Shown here piece by piece: positions 1 through 14,400 of a stretch of 64,000 bases of DNA. The notes under the pieces were generated by a model. It ran no database searches. It was not told the origin of the DNA and saw nothing but the letters and a program-made list of their open reading frames with translations. The stretch is from Cinclus cinclus (Eukaryota > Chordata > Aves > Passeriformes > Cinclidae), in NCBI RefSeq assembly GCF_963662255.1, contig NC_085049.1:63535158-63599157 (forward strand). The letters are read 5' to 3'. Positions within the stretch are counted from its first letter, which is position 1, and the number at the start of each line of letters is the position of its first letter. A program made the translations under genes and the position numbers.

Positions 1-632
1 TATATATGGCACTAAGAGGCCAGTCTATCTGGGAGCAAGGCAGCCCAAAATTTCAATTTCTTGAGAACATCCACTTCCAATGAAATGAAAAGAATTGTTT
101 CTTTAGTTTAGAGACGTTTGCTCAGTAGACCATGACAGTACAGCAGCACCTTTTATGTCTAAAATGAAAAGGAAAGGTTATGATACTTCTCTCTGCACTA
201 ATGGCCCTTATTAAAAGGGATCAGCTGTAGGTGATTATGAGGTGCTGACTGAAACTTGTTTGCAAGCATTCCAGACCAAGGAAGACAAACCATTTACTCA
301 TCATGTCAAAAATACTTGGATGCAAACTAATAAAGTATTCCAAAAGAAAAAAGAAATCTCAATTTACAAAAGATGCTCATGAGAAAAAAGAATACATGAA
401 TGACATGAAATTAATTTGAGGCACACATGCAAGACTGATTTGGCTGGGGGCAAAAATACAAAGCAAACAAATAGGCAGCAATCACTCAAGTGTCCCTGAA
501 CATGTGGTGCCCTGGATAAAAAAATCAAAAGCTCATGCTGTAACAAGCACAAAAGAAGACCAATCCCTTCCACCAGACATAAATCACAGGCAGTAAAAAA
601 GTAGCACACAGGAACAGTGGACTTCAGGAACT

Positions 633-691
<59 letters not shown>

Positions 692-2287
692 CTACCTGAA
701 AAAAGGCACGACAAGAGAAAAGGAAATTTCAGATGTATTTATGGTTGCAAGCAGCTTGCTCTGCCAATAACTACTGATGATCTTTGCTGACACACAAAGT
801 ACCCAACTGGCTCTCCTTAGCTTAAACTGGTATTTTTTTTCTTAAGTGAAAAATTTTCACTGTTTAAATTGCTTTACTTCAAGGACTTCAAGCCAAAAGA
901 CACATGCTACATTTGTCATATGGCTTAGAATGACCTGTATTTTAATATAAAGACAAATTATCTCAAAATGAAGAAAAACTGAAGAGGAATGCACATACAT
1001 CCAAAGCTCACCACACAAATATGTGCCAAGGTTATCAAAGTATGTTATACCTACACAGGAATCTGCTTAGGACTGATTTATGTTAATTTAGCTTGGTTCA
1101 GCTGTAGCACACCCAGCCTACATTGCTGGCTGTTATGACTTACCAGAAATTGAGATTTACTAGTTGTTGTGAGCTTAACTGCATCCAGAAAGCATCCTTA
1201 CCAATTTAACTAAAACAGAGGTCAGTTAAATTACTGCAAATTGCAGGTAAACAAAGGCTTAGCTTACAAGATTGGGCACCTCTGACTGCCTTCTTATGCT
1301 TAAAAAGAAGTGAGTAAATTAGCAGGCTTACATGGTTGCAATTAGAACTTCAGCTAATGAAATGCAAGAAGAAAAGATCCCAATGCTATTTATTGTAGCT
1401 CTTAGCTTACAACTAATTAGACAATGTCTCAAAGCTCAGTAATGACTATTACTGGTAACATTTACTGTCAGAACAAAAGAAGTCAAGGTCTATAAATTAA
1501 GAGAAAAAAATACAATGAAAACCAACCCCAGAGAAACACAGAAGTCATATAATAATGGAATTTTTCATTAGAAAGACAATGCTAAAGGGAAACTGCCCTG
1601 GCAGAGGACCATTAGAATATAGAAGGTTTGCATTCAAATGAGATCTTCCTTCCAATTGACTTGTGCAAATGAAAAATACCTAACATCTCAAAACAAAATA
1701 GATACAAAAGGCCATTATATGGTTGTCACTTGTTCAGTTAAATGTTTTTCAAAGATCAAAGAACCACACTGGCTCATGGCAGCAGGGGTCCAAGCTTATA
1801 ATTTCTACTCCTCAGTGTGACTAAATGCAGCTACTCCCTTTGACCTCTACAACTAATTTGTGACTTCCGATGTCTCTCTTTTTGTTCATGTCAAGAGATT
1901 AGATAAAAAAATAATTAATTTGGAATTTATCTGAAAAAAATCTGGTAATTATTTTATTCAGCTGGGATCAGGTGAAATCAGAGAGCAAAAAATCATGTTT
2001 AAGGGGATCGATCAAGCTGACAACAAAACACTGATTTGAACTTCCATGATTTGCAGAAAAATATCCTAATGTTGTATTGAGTAACTTCTCTTTCTCTACA
2101 TGCACAAAGAAATCACATGACTGCTGATAAATGTAGAAACACAATGATAAGAGCCTGACTGACTACACCCTACCCTCAATTCAGTGTCCTGCTATAGGCT
2201 AGGATGTACAAGGCACAGGAATTCATAACAGAAAGATTTTCACCAGAAGCCTGCATGGATGCATTAAGCCCTTCTAGGAGAGCTTAC
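1..2287 (-). other. VEZT: VEZT intron 7 (partial)
   Basis: AT-rich intron sequence downstream of exon 7. It contains a TAA microsatellite at 635-690. I searched for the next vezatin exon (family sequence [20 protein letters not shown]) on the minus strand and did not see it, so that exon lies beyond the left edge. Confidence 0.8.
635..690. repeat. (TAA)n microsatellite
   Basis: About 18.7 uninterrupted units of TAA, 56 bp, in VEZT intron 7. The lack of interruptions suggests it is length-polymorphic. Confidence 0.97.
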
Positions 2288-2435
2288 CTTGAGTGCAGGC
2301 AAGCTGAAGCCATCAGTCAGATTGTGTGCTTCCTCTTCAGAGACCTGCTCTTCACTCAGTCCCAGACCCAGCTCCTTAAAGGGGACCACACAGATGTAGC
2401 TGGTCACGTTGTCACTCTCCGAGTTCAGAGGGTAA
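2288..2435 (-). CDS. VEZT: VEZT coding exon 7
   Basis: 148 nt: one base completing Asn, then 49 codons reading [40 protein letters not shown] and DGFSLPALK, nearly identical to vezatin. The donor is AAG|GTAAGC. Reading upstream of the exon meets an in-frame TAA within five codons and no AG acceptor at the junction. The boundary is therefore set at the AC of ...CCAACTAAAC|TTACCC. Confidence 0.94.
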
Positions 2436-5400
2436 GTTTAGTTGGAGTTAAGGTGATAAACAAAGCTACTTTTGCATTAAACACACAGAAAAGTAAAGAA
2501 ATACTTAATAAGGTTTCTTATTCCAGGCAATTTTTATGAAAGCACACACTTTCATCCCAAAATCACCTGAATTCTGTTTAACTGAAAGTTTCGCAATCCT
2601 TATTTGAAGCACAGGTTTTAAAGGCTCTTAGAAGGATGAGAGATAAGACACTGACAAAACACCTACGTCAAAATGCAAACACATAAAAAGAAACAAAGTA
2701 GATTGATGAAAAATCCCTGCATCCCTTTTGAATGAGCGAAACAGCTTACTTTTAAATATTGAGTTTCCAAGAGATAGTTCATGTCAATCTTAAACTAGAT
2801 ATTAACAGAGGAAAGAGAACAATTGTGCAGTTTTAAGTTGTAAAGGTAGCCTGTGTTATAGACTAAACTCAGGATGTGAATTCACTCAGAGGTCTGTCAG
2901 TGGATGGATTGCTCCGAGGTCTTTACAGTAAAAGCTCTTTGACACTTCAGAGAGCTCTGTGAAGAACAGGAGCTCCCTGACTGTCTGTACCATTAACTTC
3001 AGTGATTACATCACTGTAAATACATTATGATCTCAACAGGATGAGTGGCAAACTGGTATCTATCAACACCATTCAGCACATTTAAAATCTCAGTAGGAAA
3101 ATGTACATTTCCAGTCCTCACAAATGCTTAAAAAGTAGGAAGCAAGGCTAATATAACTGATACCAGAAGACAGATAAAATAATTCATAGACTAGACAGCA
3201 TTTATTTTAAAATAGCACTTATTTTAGGCTAACCTCACTCTGGGGAGGAATAGTTCAAGATTTTTGCATGTTTTCTGATAGTTACCCAGTCACAAAACAG
3301 TAAAATTAATTTTAAAACAGAAACATAAATTTATGGCCCTAGGTACAAAATCACATTTGTTCCACAGAAATATATATATATTTGTAAAGCATTAATGAAA
3401 AGATGGTTTCATTTTAAAATATGGTTTTTTTCATTTATAGTTTGATCCAGAAACTGAATGCTCTCATCTCTTGCACATAAAGCCAATTAGAAGCACTTGT
3501 CTCTTGCCCAACTAATGTGTTTTCTGTGGGAAGCTACAAGTTCCATCCGCTTTCACACCCAAATTTTCCATGTGCTAAATTCTCATAGGATTGAATTTGC
3601 AAAAGGGATTTGCTTAAGAGACATTTACCAGTTAAGCAGAAGAACACTGCACGAAAAAGTAGTATTCTGTGTCCCAGGAAACAGTAAAGCAAAGTGTCCA
3701 GGATCTAAAAAAACCACATTTCTCCCTCCTTTATCCCTAATGTCCAGAAAGGAAGAAGCCTATTAAGTATTCAGACAAAACCCTGCAGTGTAAATTAATC
3801 AGGATCAGAATATTACTCCTGTAACCAGCAGCTGCCTCACATAGTGTCTACCTTAAATAAACCTGACAGCATGCCCAGCAGAGGGAGCACATAGAATAAG
3901 GATGGTAACTCCATCATTAATTGAAAATTCAGGTCAAAACCCTTCAGGACCACTTATCTTAGAAACTACTTGCACTCCTTGTTAGCCTTTTCCTGTAACA
4001 TGAATTTCCAACAGTATGAATGCTACAAAAAGCAGTTTGGACACACATGGATTCCTAAGTTATGCTAAAAAATAAATTCCAGGCAACATCTCAAATGTGT
4101 TTAACCAAGGAGCCACTTACCCATACTGTGCCTCAGCCAGGGATTCCCAGTGGCCTCCTGTACCTCCTGCCTTGCTTCCTCTATTGCAGCCCTTCCACTC
4201 CCATTTCTTATCTGACAGATGAAAGCAGAGAACTGATCCCATGCCCCCATTAGCATCCTAAGGGGATCAAACATTTAGAAAGTTTAAACATATAGACACC
4301 ATTATATACAGGAACACACTTCCTTCACGCACTTTGATCGAGTAGTACTTTTAGCCCTAATGCCTTCTGTTAAAGCCAAAATACTAAAGCCTAGCTTAGA
4401 TTAGTTAAATTTTTTCTGTCTTTGTGAAAATATTTCATTGATCTGTTTAACTTGCACACCTTATTAACTTGAAAGAAGGCAATGCTACTTAATAATTAAC
4501 TGTCAAATCCAGAATAAAATGCCTTACAGTGAATGTCTAACCTCTATCAGGTTAGACACTCTTATTTACCTATAGAGAAACAAGAATGCTAATGTATCCC
4601 TGTATGTAACAATTTAACATTCATACTTTAGTCTTCAAAAGCACATTTCTCATCTAAAGACCTAACAGGAGGGCCTCACAGGGAAATCCTAGCTGCTCTT
4701 CTACAAAATTCTTGCTGCTCACTAGAGGTGAGCTAAGTATGTGATGAACTGGCTGGTCAAGGAAGAAACATTGCACTGAAAAATGCCCAAGTGTCTCTAC
4801 TCAGACCTTCCAGCATGGCACTTTAGAATTTTATAATCTCAAGAGGGTACAACTTTTTGTTTAGCTTGCTTGTTTTTTTGTATGAACTTTACCTCTCCTT
4901 AGTTAAAGGTATGTGTTTTTCTAACAGTTCGTGATGCAGTAATTAAACCTTTACAGATGAGAAGGAACAAGTTTTTACTGGATTTACTACAGGAAATTTG
5001 CAAATTTCCCTGTGCTCAGTGCATCTCAAAGACATAGAATGCATTTTACATGCATTCCATTCTAATGGCGTAAGGTATCACTTAGTTTAAAATACTATCT
5101 AATGTCTAGTTTCATTGCTAATAAAAAAACCCAACACTATTTATGCCTTGACAGCAAAGAACATCACCTCACAACAAAATCCAAGCTTTTTAAGTTTGTG
5201 TGGTCCAATGCCCAGGTCTTACCTATCAAAATAGTTCATGGGAAATGGAGTATCAGACCATTCTCCATCAGCTAACATCAGCCAGTAATACAAGCTACAA
5301 GATTTCCTCCATCCAGCTTGTATACAATTACATCAGATTCCCATGATGCAGAACCCACAAGGCTCTTAACAACAAAAGTATTAAGCAGCTAGCATGCCGA

Positions 5401-8400
5401 GGGAAGGATTGCCTGAGTTAGCACACAATTCAATGGAGGGCAGTGCAGAGAGCTTTTGAACTGGTCTGCATGACATCCTGTAAATACTTAGCCCAAAGTG
5501 CCTAATTTCTAGTTTAGGCTTTCAGCCATTGTGTCCTGCTATAACCTTAGATTCTGAATGAAAAGAGAAGTACTCTTCTCTATGGCACTGTGTTCTGTGA
5601 TTTTGAGCAATGCACTCTTGTTGACATGAACAAATCAGAACAAGAACGGTGTTAAGAAAATGCTGAGCTATTTCTGCTGGCACCCAACTATCCCTCTGCA
5701 CAAAATGTAAGCAATATGACTTTCCATCTCATTAAATTACTGGTCTACAAAGTTTGACGCAACTGCCTGGTATAAGGATAAAAGATGACTGTGTATTTTT
5801 TCTTCTACATGGGAACAAATTTTAATTAGGGCAAAAGTATTTAACTGTATTCAGTGAAGGCAGCTATCTAACTAACTGACGGACACTAGCCACAAGCTGA
5901 ATTTCTATATTGCTGAACTTCTAGTTCTACTGAATAGAAATGAAAATGGTAACACATCAATTTATGCAATTTGTATCACTGTGAATAAAGCTGTGACCTA
6001 AAATTTTTAATTCTCTGTCACAGGTTTATTAGACTGATCTTCTAACATATTTGAGATATATATTAACATAAAAGCTTGATTTGCTGCAGTTAATTTTGGT
6101 AGGAGAAAACCAACTTACCTTTGAACATAGGGATGTTGAGTGAAAGGCCATATTGTTCAGAGAAGAGGATATTTTGGTGCAAGGGTATTTTGGGCTAAGA
6201 GGAATTATAAAACAAAATATTGAATGGCTCTGAAACACATCATCAGCACTTAACACCAAAAGCACGTGTGTCAATAGTTGATACAATGTTTTCAGTGCAC
6301 AGAATCTTATCTCACACTACACAGTACACAAAAAGGCAAATTTTAAGCGTGTTTCAAACCAAACACAAGCCCCAATTCACTAAGCTACCTTTTCTTTCCC
6401 TTGTTTAGATATGTAACTGGATACTGTATGTTTCTAGACATCCTGACTCTAAACATTGGCACAACATGGGCTACCTGAACGGGTGGGTTTTTACAGAAAG
6501 GATATTTTTTCAGCATGTACAGAGTAGCCAGTCTCGCAGCTCGGAAGTTGGCTCTGACCGATCGATACACCGCTTTCCGGAGGCCAATCAGGTGCTGACT
6601 AGGATGCTGTCCAGCTTTATTAAATGGGCAAGCGGCACTGACCCTGTCAAGCAAACTTGAAAAGTAAAATGTGATACAACTGTACAGATGTCCTAAAGTA
6701 TTTTTATAAAGAACAGTACATCAGTTTTTCTATTTCATTATTTAGAAAGCTTTTTTAAATCACTCAGTAACTATGAGACTAGAAAAAAAGAACCTGATCA
6801 TATCAATTATATATTTAATCAAAATTTCAGACAGCAGCCAGAATTCCTCAGTAAATAGCCTAAATCTATTCTCATCTGAGCTGTGGCAAAACTCCTGAGC
6901 ACAATTATTTTCTCTAAAATTTTCCAAAATGGTAATGATAGACATAACATTATTTCAATCACGATACAAAACTACTACAAGCCCACTGTCACCTTTGGAA
7001 ATTTTAATAAACATGTATTTAACATATACCTCTTCATATCCAAATTTATTTTTTCAATAATTTTTGCAGAAAAAAGTGCCAATACATAGCTTTTCATGCA
7101 AAACACTATATTCTTTTAAGCTTCCTGATGCAGAAAGTTTTCTAGGTGAAGAGGAATATTATTTAAGAGGTGACATAGATTTTTATCATCATGCAATGAA
7201 TGGTAGCTGTGAGTCTTGACAGGTAAACACACGAAATGCATACACCACACAAGAATACTGGAAAATACATCTAGGTCAGCTATTCAGGTGAATATATCAT
7301 TTAAAAGTAACAACACCATTTGCCTCTTAGAACATAACTCAGATTGGCTTTAGCACTGTAAGAAATCGCCTCATCTGGAAATAAAATGAATTGTGACCTG
7401 GGTGAACATTGAACAGGTCTGTGGAACTTTAGCTCCAGCTGTATCTCTTCATATACAATCTGATGTCAAACCTGTGACTGAGACTCTGGAAGCAGCCTAG
7501 GTGCACTCTACTTGCTGGGACTGTTTTTACTAGAATCAACTCAGGAATGAACATAGTCTGGATGACAGGACAATCAGTTGTGATTAACTGTTTGGGGACT
7601 GGAAGCCTGCCTCTGCTCTCATCTTTCCCAGGGCACAATGAAGAGGTGATTTCATGTGCAGTCACTTAAAAGGAAAAAGCATAGAGGGTACCTGGTAAGC
7701 TGAGGTGGGTTGCTGCATTGGTAACTATTTATGTAGTCCATCTGACTAAAAAGCTGACCAAGTTGGCAGACACAACACTGGGAAAATGTCAGCAGTGTCA
7801 ATCTGTCCTACTCCATGTGCTTAGCTGGACCGTGCTGTACATTGACTGGGAGGGTAAATAGCTTGTGGCCTTCACTATCAAATATAAAAACCAGAGCAGC
7901 CCACCCAGTGAGCAAGGCTGGAACCATATATCAGTAAGTTTAACACCATTAACGCAGGCAGATTCATGCCAAATATTGCCATATATTGAATATGCTAGCT
8001 GAAATACAATATAAAATATCTGCATGCCATTTTAAATTGTGTTATTAAAATGGTTTATATAACATCTCATAAACTACTTTAAAATCTGAAAAAATAAAAA
8101 CTGTTCATTTCCATTTCTAAATGTAAATTTAAAACGCTAGCCTTGCTGTATCTTTCACTAGGGAACACAACATGTAATGCAGTACATGTCAATCTCTAAC
8201 CTTTCCCTAGCTTTTGAAAGTAACAACTGGAAGTGTTTATGTATAAACTCTCACATCAGTCTGTAGACCCAAGCCCATGTGAATTGTCAGAAGCGAAGCT
8301 CAAAGAAAAAGCTCAAAGAAAAGGAGCAAAATTCTTCTACCATAAAAAAGAGACAGAGATCTATGTTCTACTTCAGCAATGAAGACTTTTCCAGTTCCTA

Positions 8401-11400
8401 TAGAGAACAAATATAGCATAACTCATGCACAGCACATACTGCCAGTATTCAGCACAACAATCTGCTTTCCTTCTGGAATAGATTGTTTCAATGCTTTTTA
8501 TAAAAAAAATTCTTCCTATTCAACTAATTTAAACTAGTAGAATCTATTATATGTCTTTCTGTCAGGCATATAATATCCCTAAATTCCTAGTGTTTCATTT
8601 ATCTTTACAGAATCATAGAATGGTTTGGGTTGAAACGGAACATGAAGATGCTCTAATTCCAAACCACCTGCCATGGGCAAGGACACCTTCCACCAGGCTC
8701 CTCAAAACCCCATCCAGCCTGGCCCTGAACACTTCCAGGGATGGGTAAGTCACCACTTCTCTGAACAATCTGTTCCTGTGTTCCTACCCAGGTGAGGTCT
8801 CAGCCATCTCTGCATCACAGAGCTGGTACCATGCAGACACACTTGAAATTCTAACAGTGTTAAACACTTCCAAAGCCCATGCTGGAATCAGAATATCAAG
8901 TTGTCTTTGAGAGCATGTAATAATGAAGGAGAATAATGTAAGTGAAGCCTGACAGGATTACAGAATAGTTAAGAATCACAGAATAGTTCAGAATAGTTAA
9001 AACTGGAAGGGACTGCTGGAAGCCATCTAATCCAAGCTCCCTGCTCAAGTTAGTTCCTGATCTCTGTGGCTGCAGTCAGTTTTACTGGGTGGAAAGGGAA
9101 TGAAGGCAAAAGGATGTTTGACCATCTATTTGAGTATAACAGTCACTACCTCACAGTAGTAAACCACTTAACCTTTAGAGAACTGACCAAAACCTCATCA
9201 GTAAAATCTACCATTTACAGAGACAGTCCAGTATCGATTAATAAGGGGCAAATAGGGTAGAATAAAGCAAAGCCATAGATACTTCAATGGATGTGTAAAT
9301 TAGTCTATGAGAACAGCAATGGATGGTGTCATGGGGAGGAAAATCAGCAGTGGAACATGAGGAACTTCAGGCTGAAGCTGCAGACCTGGACTTGCCCTGT
9401 CAGAGTTTAGCTAAGTACAACCAGTCAAAGTCTAAACCTGGTACTATTTAAATGACAGCTTCAGTACCTTTCCACTCACAATATTGTCAATGCACAGGCC
9501 AAACTATGCTGAGTTAGCAGTACCTTAAAACAGCTGCACATGTAACACTGACCAGGATGCTGTACCTGATTGAAATCTCATTCCTTCAAGGATGTAAAAT
9601 AACACAAGAGGATACTCAGTAAGTTTTCAAATGCAACCATTTCTATTGCCATGAGATTCTTTCTGAATAAGCACTCGGATTTTGATAACCTTAATACAGG
9701 AAAATATACTAAACTTTGTTCTGCTGAGGTTTACTGTAGAAAATTCTAGGAAAAAAAAAAAAGGAAAACTTTTCAAAGAGATACCCAAAGCAAAGAATTT
9801 CACATTGCCCTTTGCAGCATCTCTTGCATATGTAGATACAGAAAAGGACACTCTGGACTTAGAACTTCCTCTAGACTAAACCACCTCAAAATTTGTACAG
9901 CACTGACTTCTTTATACTGTACAGTTGTTCCAGTGAGGATGCTGGCACAGGCTTCTCCCACTCCATCCATATACTAAAGTCTTTTGAAAAGCTTGCCAAA
10001 GTTTCAAGTAAAGAAGCTGTTGGATCAAGCATCAGCTTAAAGACCAGTCTTTTCTTTGCTAATCTGTTATCTAAGATATGTAGTAAAAGAACAAGGCAGC
10101 AGCAATTTAGACATTGACCACAAGTTCATTTGCTTAAACTTAGGCAAAAATCCAAATGTTTTTCTCATCTGTAATTTGGACAAGCCCGAACAATAATTTC
10201 TTTTATGAACCCTTTTGCAAAGATAAGACTGCTTGTTGCTCAAGTATATGCTTCTTCAGCAAAAATCCAGACCAAAACAAAAACCACATAGCTAGGCAGA
10301 ATGAAGACATGCTTGTGCATTCCAAAGGGAGAATGAAACATTTCTTCAGTGAAATACACTGAGGGTATCTCAAGCTAAAAAATTAATCCAGAATTTTAAG
10401 TCTTAAGTTGCACACTTGCATGTAAGAACATGTGTCTGAATGCAGAATAGTTGGTCTGGTGCGGATAAGCATCTTGTTGCCCACAAGGGAACTTCTGCTT
10501 TTTTTGAGAAAGAAGTTAATTGTATTTTAGGTGCTGGTGCTTCTCACCTCCTTTAGCCTTCACAGGGATTGGCACACATATGGATTCATCATAGGTGGTT
10601 ACAACACAAAAGCATCCACAGCAATGAGTGCACAGACACGGGTCTGTTGGCTTTGGAATCACTGCATACACTGAATACTTTCTGATGTCCTTTCACATAG
10701 CAAATCAGAAAAACTTATCAAATAACTACAAGAGCTAAGTAATCAGAAACACTTGTATCCCTTAAGTGGAAAAGATGCAAATTCAATCGTAAATAATTTA
10801 AGAATCTAAAGGTTTCAACAATTGCATGCAAGAGAAAAAGACTAAAGTTAATTTACTTGAGTAAAGTAAAATGGGAAATTATGTCTGATGTCTTTTGCTG
10901 ATTACTGTGTTCTCACTACTTCAGACATATTTGTTAAATAAAAATAGAATGGTTTTCATGTCATCCTGTTTTCTAAAATATAAGTGATTACCTGCAGATC
11001 AGTTTATTTACATCAATTTGGTAATGTAAGATAAAAAAACTCTCTAAATGACTCTCCAAAATAGTTAACTCAGTTCAAAGTCCATTTGTTCATATATTTC
11101 ATTGCTAGCAACACGGGACATTTCAAAGGTATATGAGTTTTGTGAGACTTAATTCACTTTCAGGATGCAGGGTTTCAACACTGAGTTGTTAGAATTCATA
11201 CTTTTAGTATGAATGGTAATTATACTATTTCATGTAAATGAAAACCTTTAAGTATTATGTTTTTCAGTAATTCCACTTGTTATGGGAGGCAGTGTAACAA
11301 GACAGTTTTAGACAACAGCTGGTCTGAATGGATCTGTGTATTAAGTAAAGTGAAATACAGACTCACAGGGTAAATCCTCTGGAAATCACTTCAGTCTCTT

Positions 11401-14400
11401 GAATGAGCCGTAGAGCTTTCCTCACGAGATTAGTAAAGGCTCGGCTATTCGCCACTGTTTCTTCCAGCTGGATACAGTATTTTCGCAGGGACATTTGCAG
11501 CTTGGCCGTCCTCCAGGTGCCCCACGCTCTAAAGACTGCGTAGAGGAGCAGCACGGGTCCGCACAGCAGCCATGATGATTCCTTCCACCACGAAGGAAAC
11601 ATAAGCAGTGCACTTACAAAGGCAAGGAACAAGGAGACATCCCTGCAAACAGAGACAGTACCACCAACCACACGTTATTTAGGGCAAACAAGTGGGAAAA
11701 CTACCGAGTTTTCAGTTACACTTGAGATTGCATCTTATTGTAGGGCTTTCATAAAGGGAACTGTAAACAGTGAAAACTACTTGGTGACAGGTTTAGATGA
11801 ATACATACATTATATTACTTGGCTGGTATACTCTAAGGAAACCTTTCTTCAGCTTTTTTACAGCATGAGTAGGAGAGTAATGTACTACTTTGAAAGGTCA
11901 GTTTCTCTTACACATATGACTTAAAAAAATAGAAAATTCAAAAAAAGAAAAAACCTGACCACTCAGCATTATAAGCCAGGGTGTGTAGGAACTGTAATAT
12001 CTGTACTTCCAGGTTCAAGAGTACAGTAGGGAAGGGCATGTTTCTTTTGGTAGCAAATCCCTCAATTAGTGCCAGCTGTATTTTTTCTAGAGTCTGACTC
12101 ATTTAACTTGGACACCAATGCACCACTAGTTTCTAACACAATTTTATAAAGATGGCTTGAATAATCTTTTAAAATAATTTGGCACCTTTTGAAAATTCTT
12201 AAAGAATATAGATCCTAGTATCTCAGTTATTTCTCAAAGACATTAAAAAGGCTTATAAATTTGTTACTTTCCTCTATAAAATTCAACAAAAATAAGTAAC
12301 TGCTAGAAAATATACTGTGTTTCATATATATTATTACATGGCTTTGCAAAATAATCACAATCTTCAGATAGATGGATGGGATACCAGCTTCACAATGGAT
12401 TACAACTATACTTTTCCAGAATGTTTTCAATGAAAAACATTTTTATCCTTCATCCCTTAAAGCTGTGTATCCTCCATTTAGGTTTGGAAGTATTCACATG
12501 GCATATTTTTCCACTTTGAAAATAAGGCACAATCTCTGGGTTTCTATTTCCTGGACAGTTTTTTGGTCAAATTTCAACCAGCTTTACAAGTGTTAACTCT
12601 TTAGGGCTACTGACTACTGATATGTTTCAGTAAAGGTCTTGGGTTAAAATATTACAAATATGTAACTACCTTTGAAAGGGACAGACACAGTCTCTAACTT
12701 CCTTGGTACATTAAAAAACAAAGTGCCACACATAAAATAAATAAAATTGCAACAATGAAAGATTAGAAGGGATTAACAGCTCACTTCATTCATTTTCAGC
12801 TTCTAGTTGGTTAACCCAGATCATAATGGACAGACCAAAGACGACAATGGAAACTCCACAAGCCATGCCGTGGCTATTCCAACTCGTATGTATCCTTGGA
12901 GCTCAAAAGATTTCCCCTAAGTCCCAGTTTGAATCACTGGCAGATTAATTACATTATTCTTTCTCATATCCTTCCCTTTTCTGAGCAGAACAAATGATGA
13001 CTGATCACCACCTTCTACATATCATAACACCATTCCATCCCAGAGATATGCAGGTCCTTTCCTGGAGTAGTACTGCATATCCAATTATTCATCACTTGAC
13101 TTTTCCTTCCCAAGTATAGCACTGAACCTTTGTCTTTATTTTAATTTTCTATGGTTTTCAAGGTATTTCTCCAAGCTACTGTTGTCCTCTGGTCTATGAA
13201 AAGACAAACTTGGTGTCATCTGGAAAATGAACAACATTCGCAAATTTCGTAAGTGTACTTTATCAGCTGAAAGTTAAAGAAACTTAATAATGCTAGGAGC
13301 AGAAAAAAATGGTTCAAAGGTTCTCTTGTTTGACAGAGAGCATCAATAATGACATAACTTAAACAGTAGAGGTGTGACACTATAATAAGTTTATCTGCTT
13401 TTTTAGTGTATATATGAGAAAATAGCACTGGACAATATTATGTGATTTTTTTTCTACTGATTACTGCATTTCCAAGCAAGACGCTGTCAGAACAACCACT
13501 GGCATTGTTATTTTTTACATACAGGTGGTAGCTGTTCAAACACTGCTGCAGTCAGCTCCTTCAGTATTGTTGAGTAAATTCCACAAGACTCTGCTGACTA
13601 CAGTGTATCTTACTGAAATATTCTGTAGTTTATTCTTCTGATATTCTATGTTTGAAAATTAATTGTACATCCCACCTCACCTCCCCCTACCCAGAACATT
13701 TTATAAAGACCACACCAAAATAAACACTTTTCAATTCAGTCTTCACAGTCATGTCTCATCAAAATTACCTCTGCATAGCTTCAGAAATTAATGAATTAAT
13801 CAACTACGTTAGTTCTTCCTTACTGAATATTTAGTTAGGGAGTATGTTGTTTCATGTTAATGTAGTCCATCTAGTTCCCTCAGATAAAAATTCACTCTTT
13901 CAATAAAATGCCCAATTAAAAAAAAAACCAAAACATGCTTATACAAAAATCTGGGGACTAGCTGAATAAAGACCCAAGGACATGAGAAAAAATATAGTTA
14001 CTTTAATGTTGCATTTTATATCAAGGATGCACAATATGTTTTTTGCTTGTCCCAATGACTATAATAGTAGATATCCTCAATACAATACCAAATATTAGGA
14101 GTTGCTAGGGAGCGTAGCGTTGGAAGCTGTCTGTTTTCCTGTTGCTTACACTGCCCTGCAGACAGGATACTGGGGTCAAGGAATTCAATCAGTTCCACAT
14201 CCTCCTGCAGCAGAACTTCCTGTTGCAGGATGGTACGGAGCGTGTCAAATCGAAATCCAACATCCTTACCACATACAAATGGGCAGGAGAAAAAACAGGC
14301 ATTAGTAAAGAATATGCAAATTCTTAAAATTAAGTTAGCATAACGAGGAAGACACCCACATTACACTTTACTGACAACAATCTGTTCCCAGAGCACAGGA

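Larger units (their letters stand above)
6644..11366 (-). other. VEZT: VEZT intron 5
   Basis: GT-AG intron (CCT|GTGAGT ... gcttgacag). It contains two antisense CR1 fragments (8607-8790 and 8960-9055) and a cysteine-rich open stretch with plausible splice sites at 10548-10681. No other gene was recognised. Confidence 0.8.

Noticed and set aside
6496..6643. VEZT exon 6 ending at the GT of TTTCTGTAAAA
   Set aside because: That GT would need an AG acceptor in the right phase before exon 7, and none exists. The resulting frames hit stops, while the AT-AC junction restores the conserved protein.
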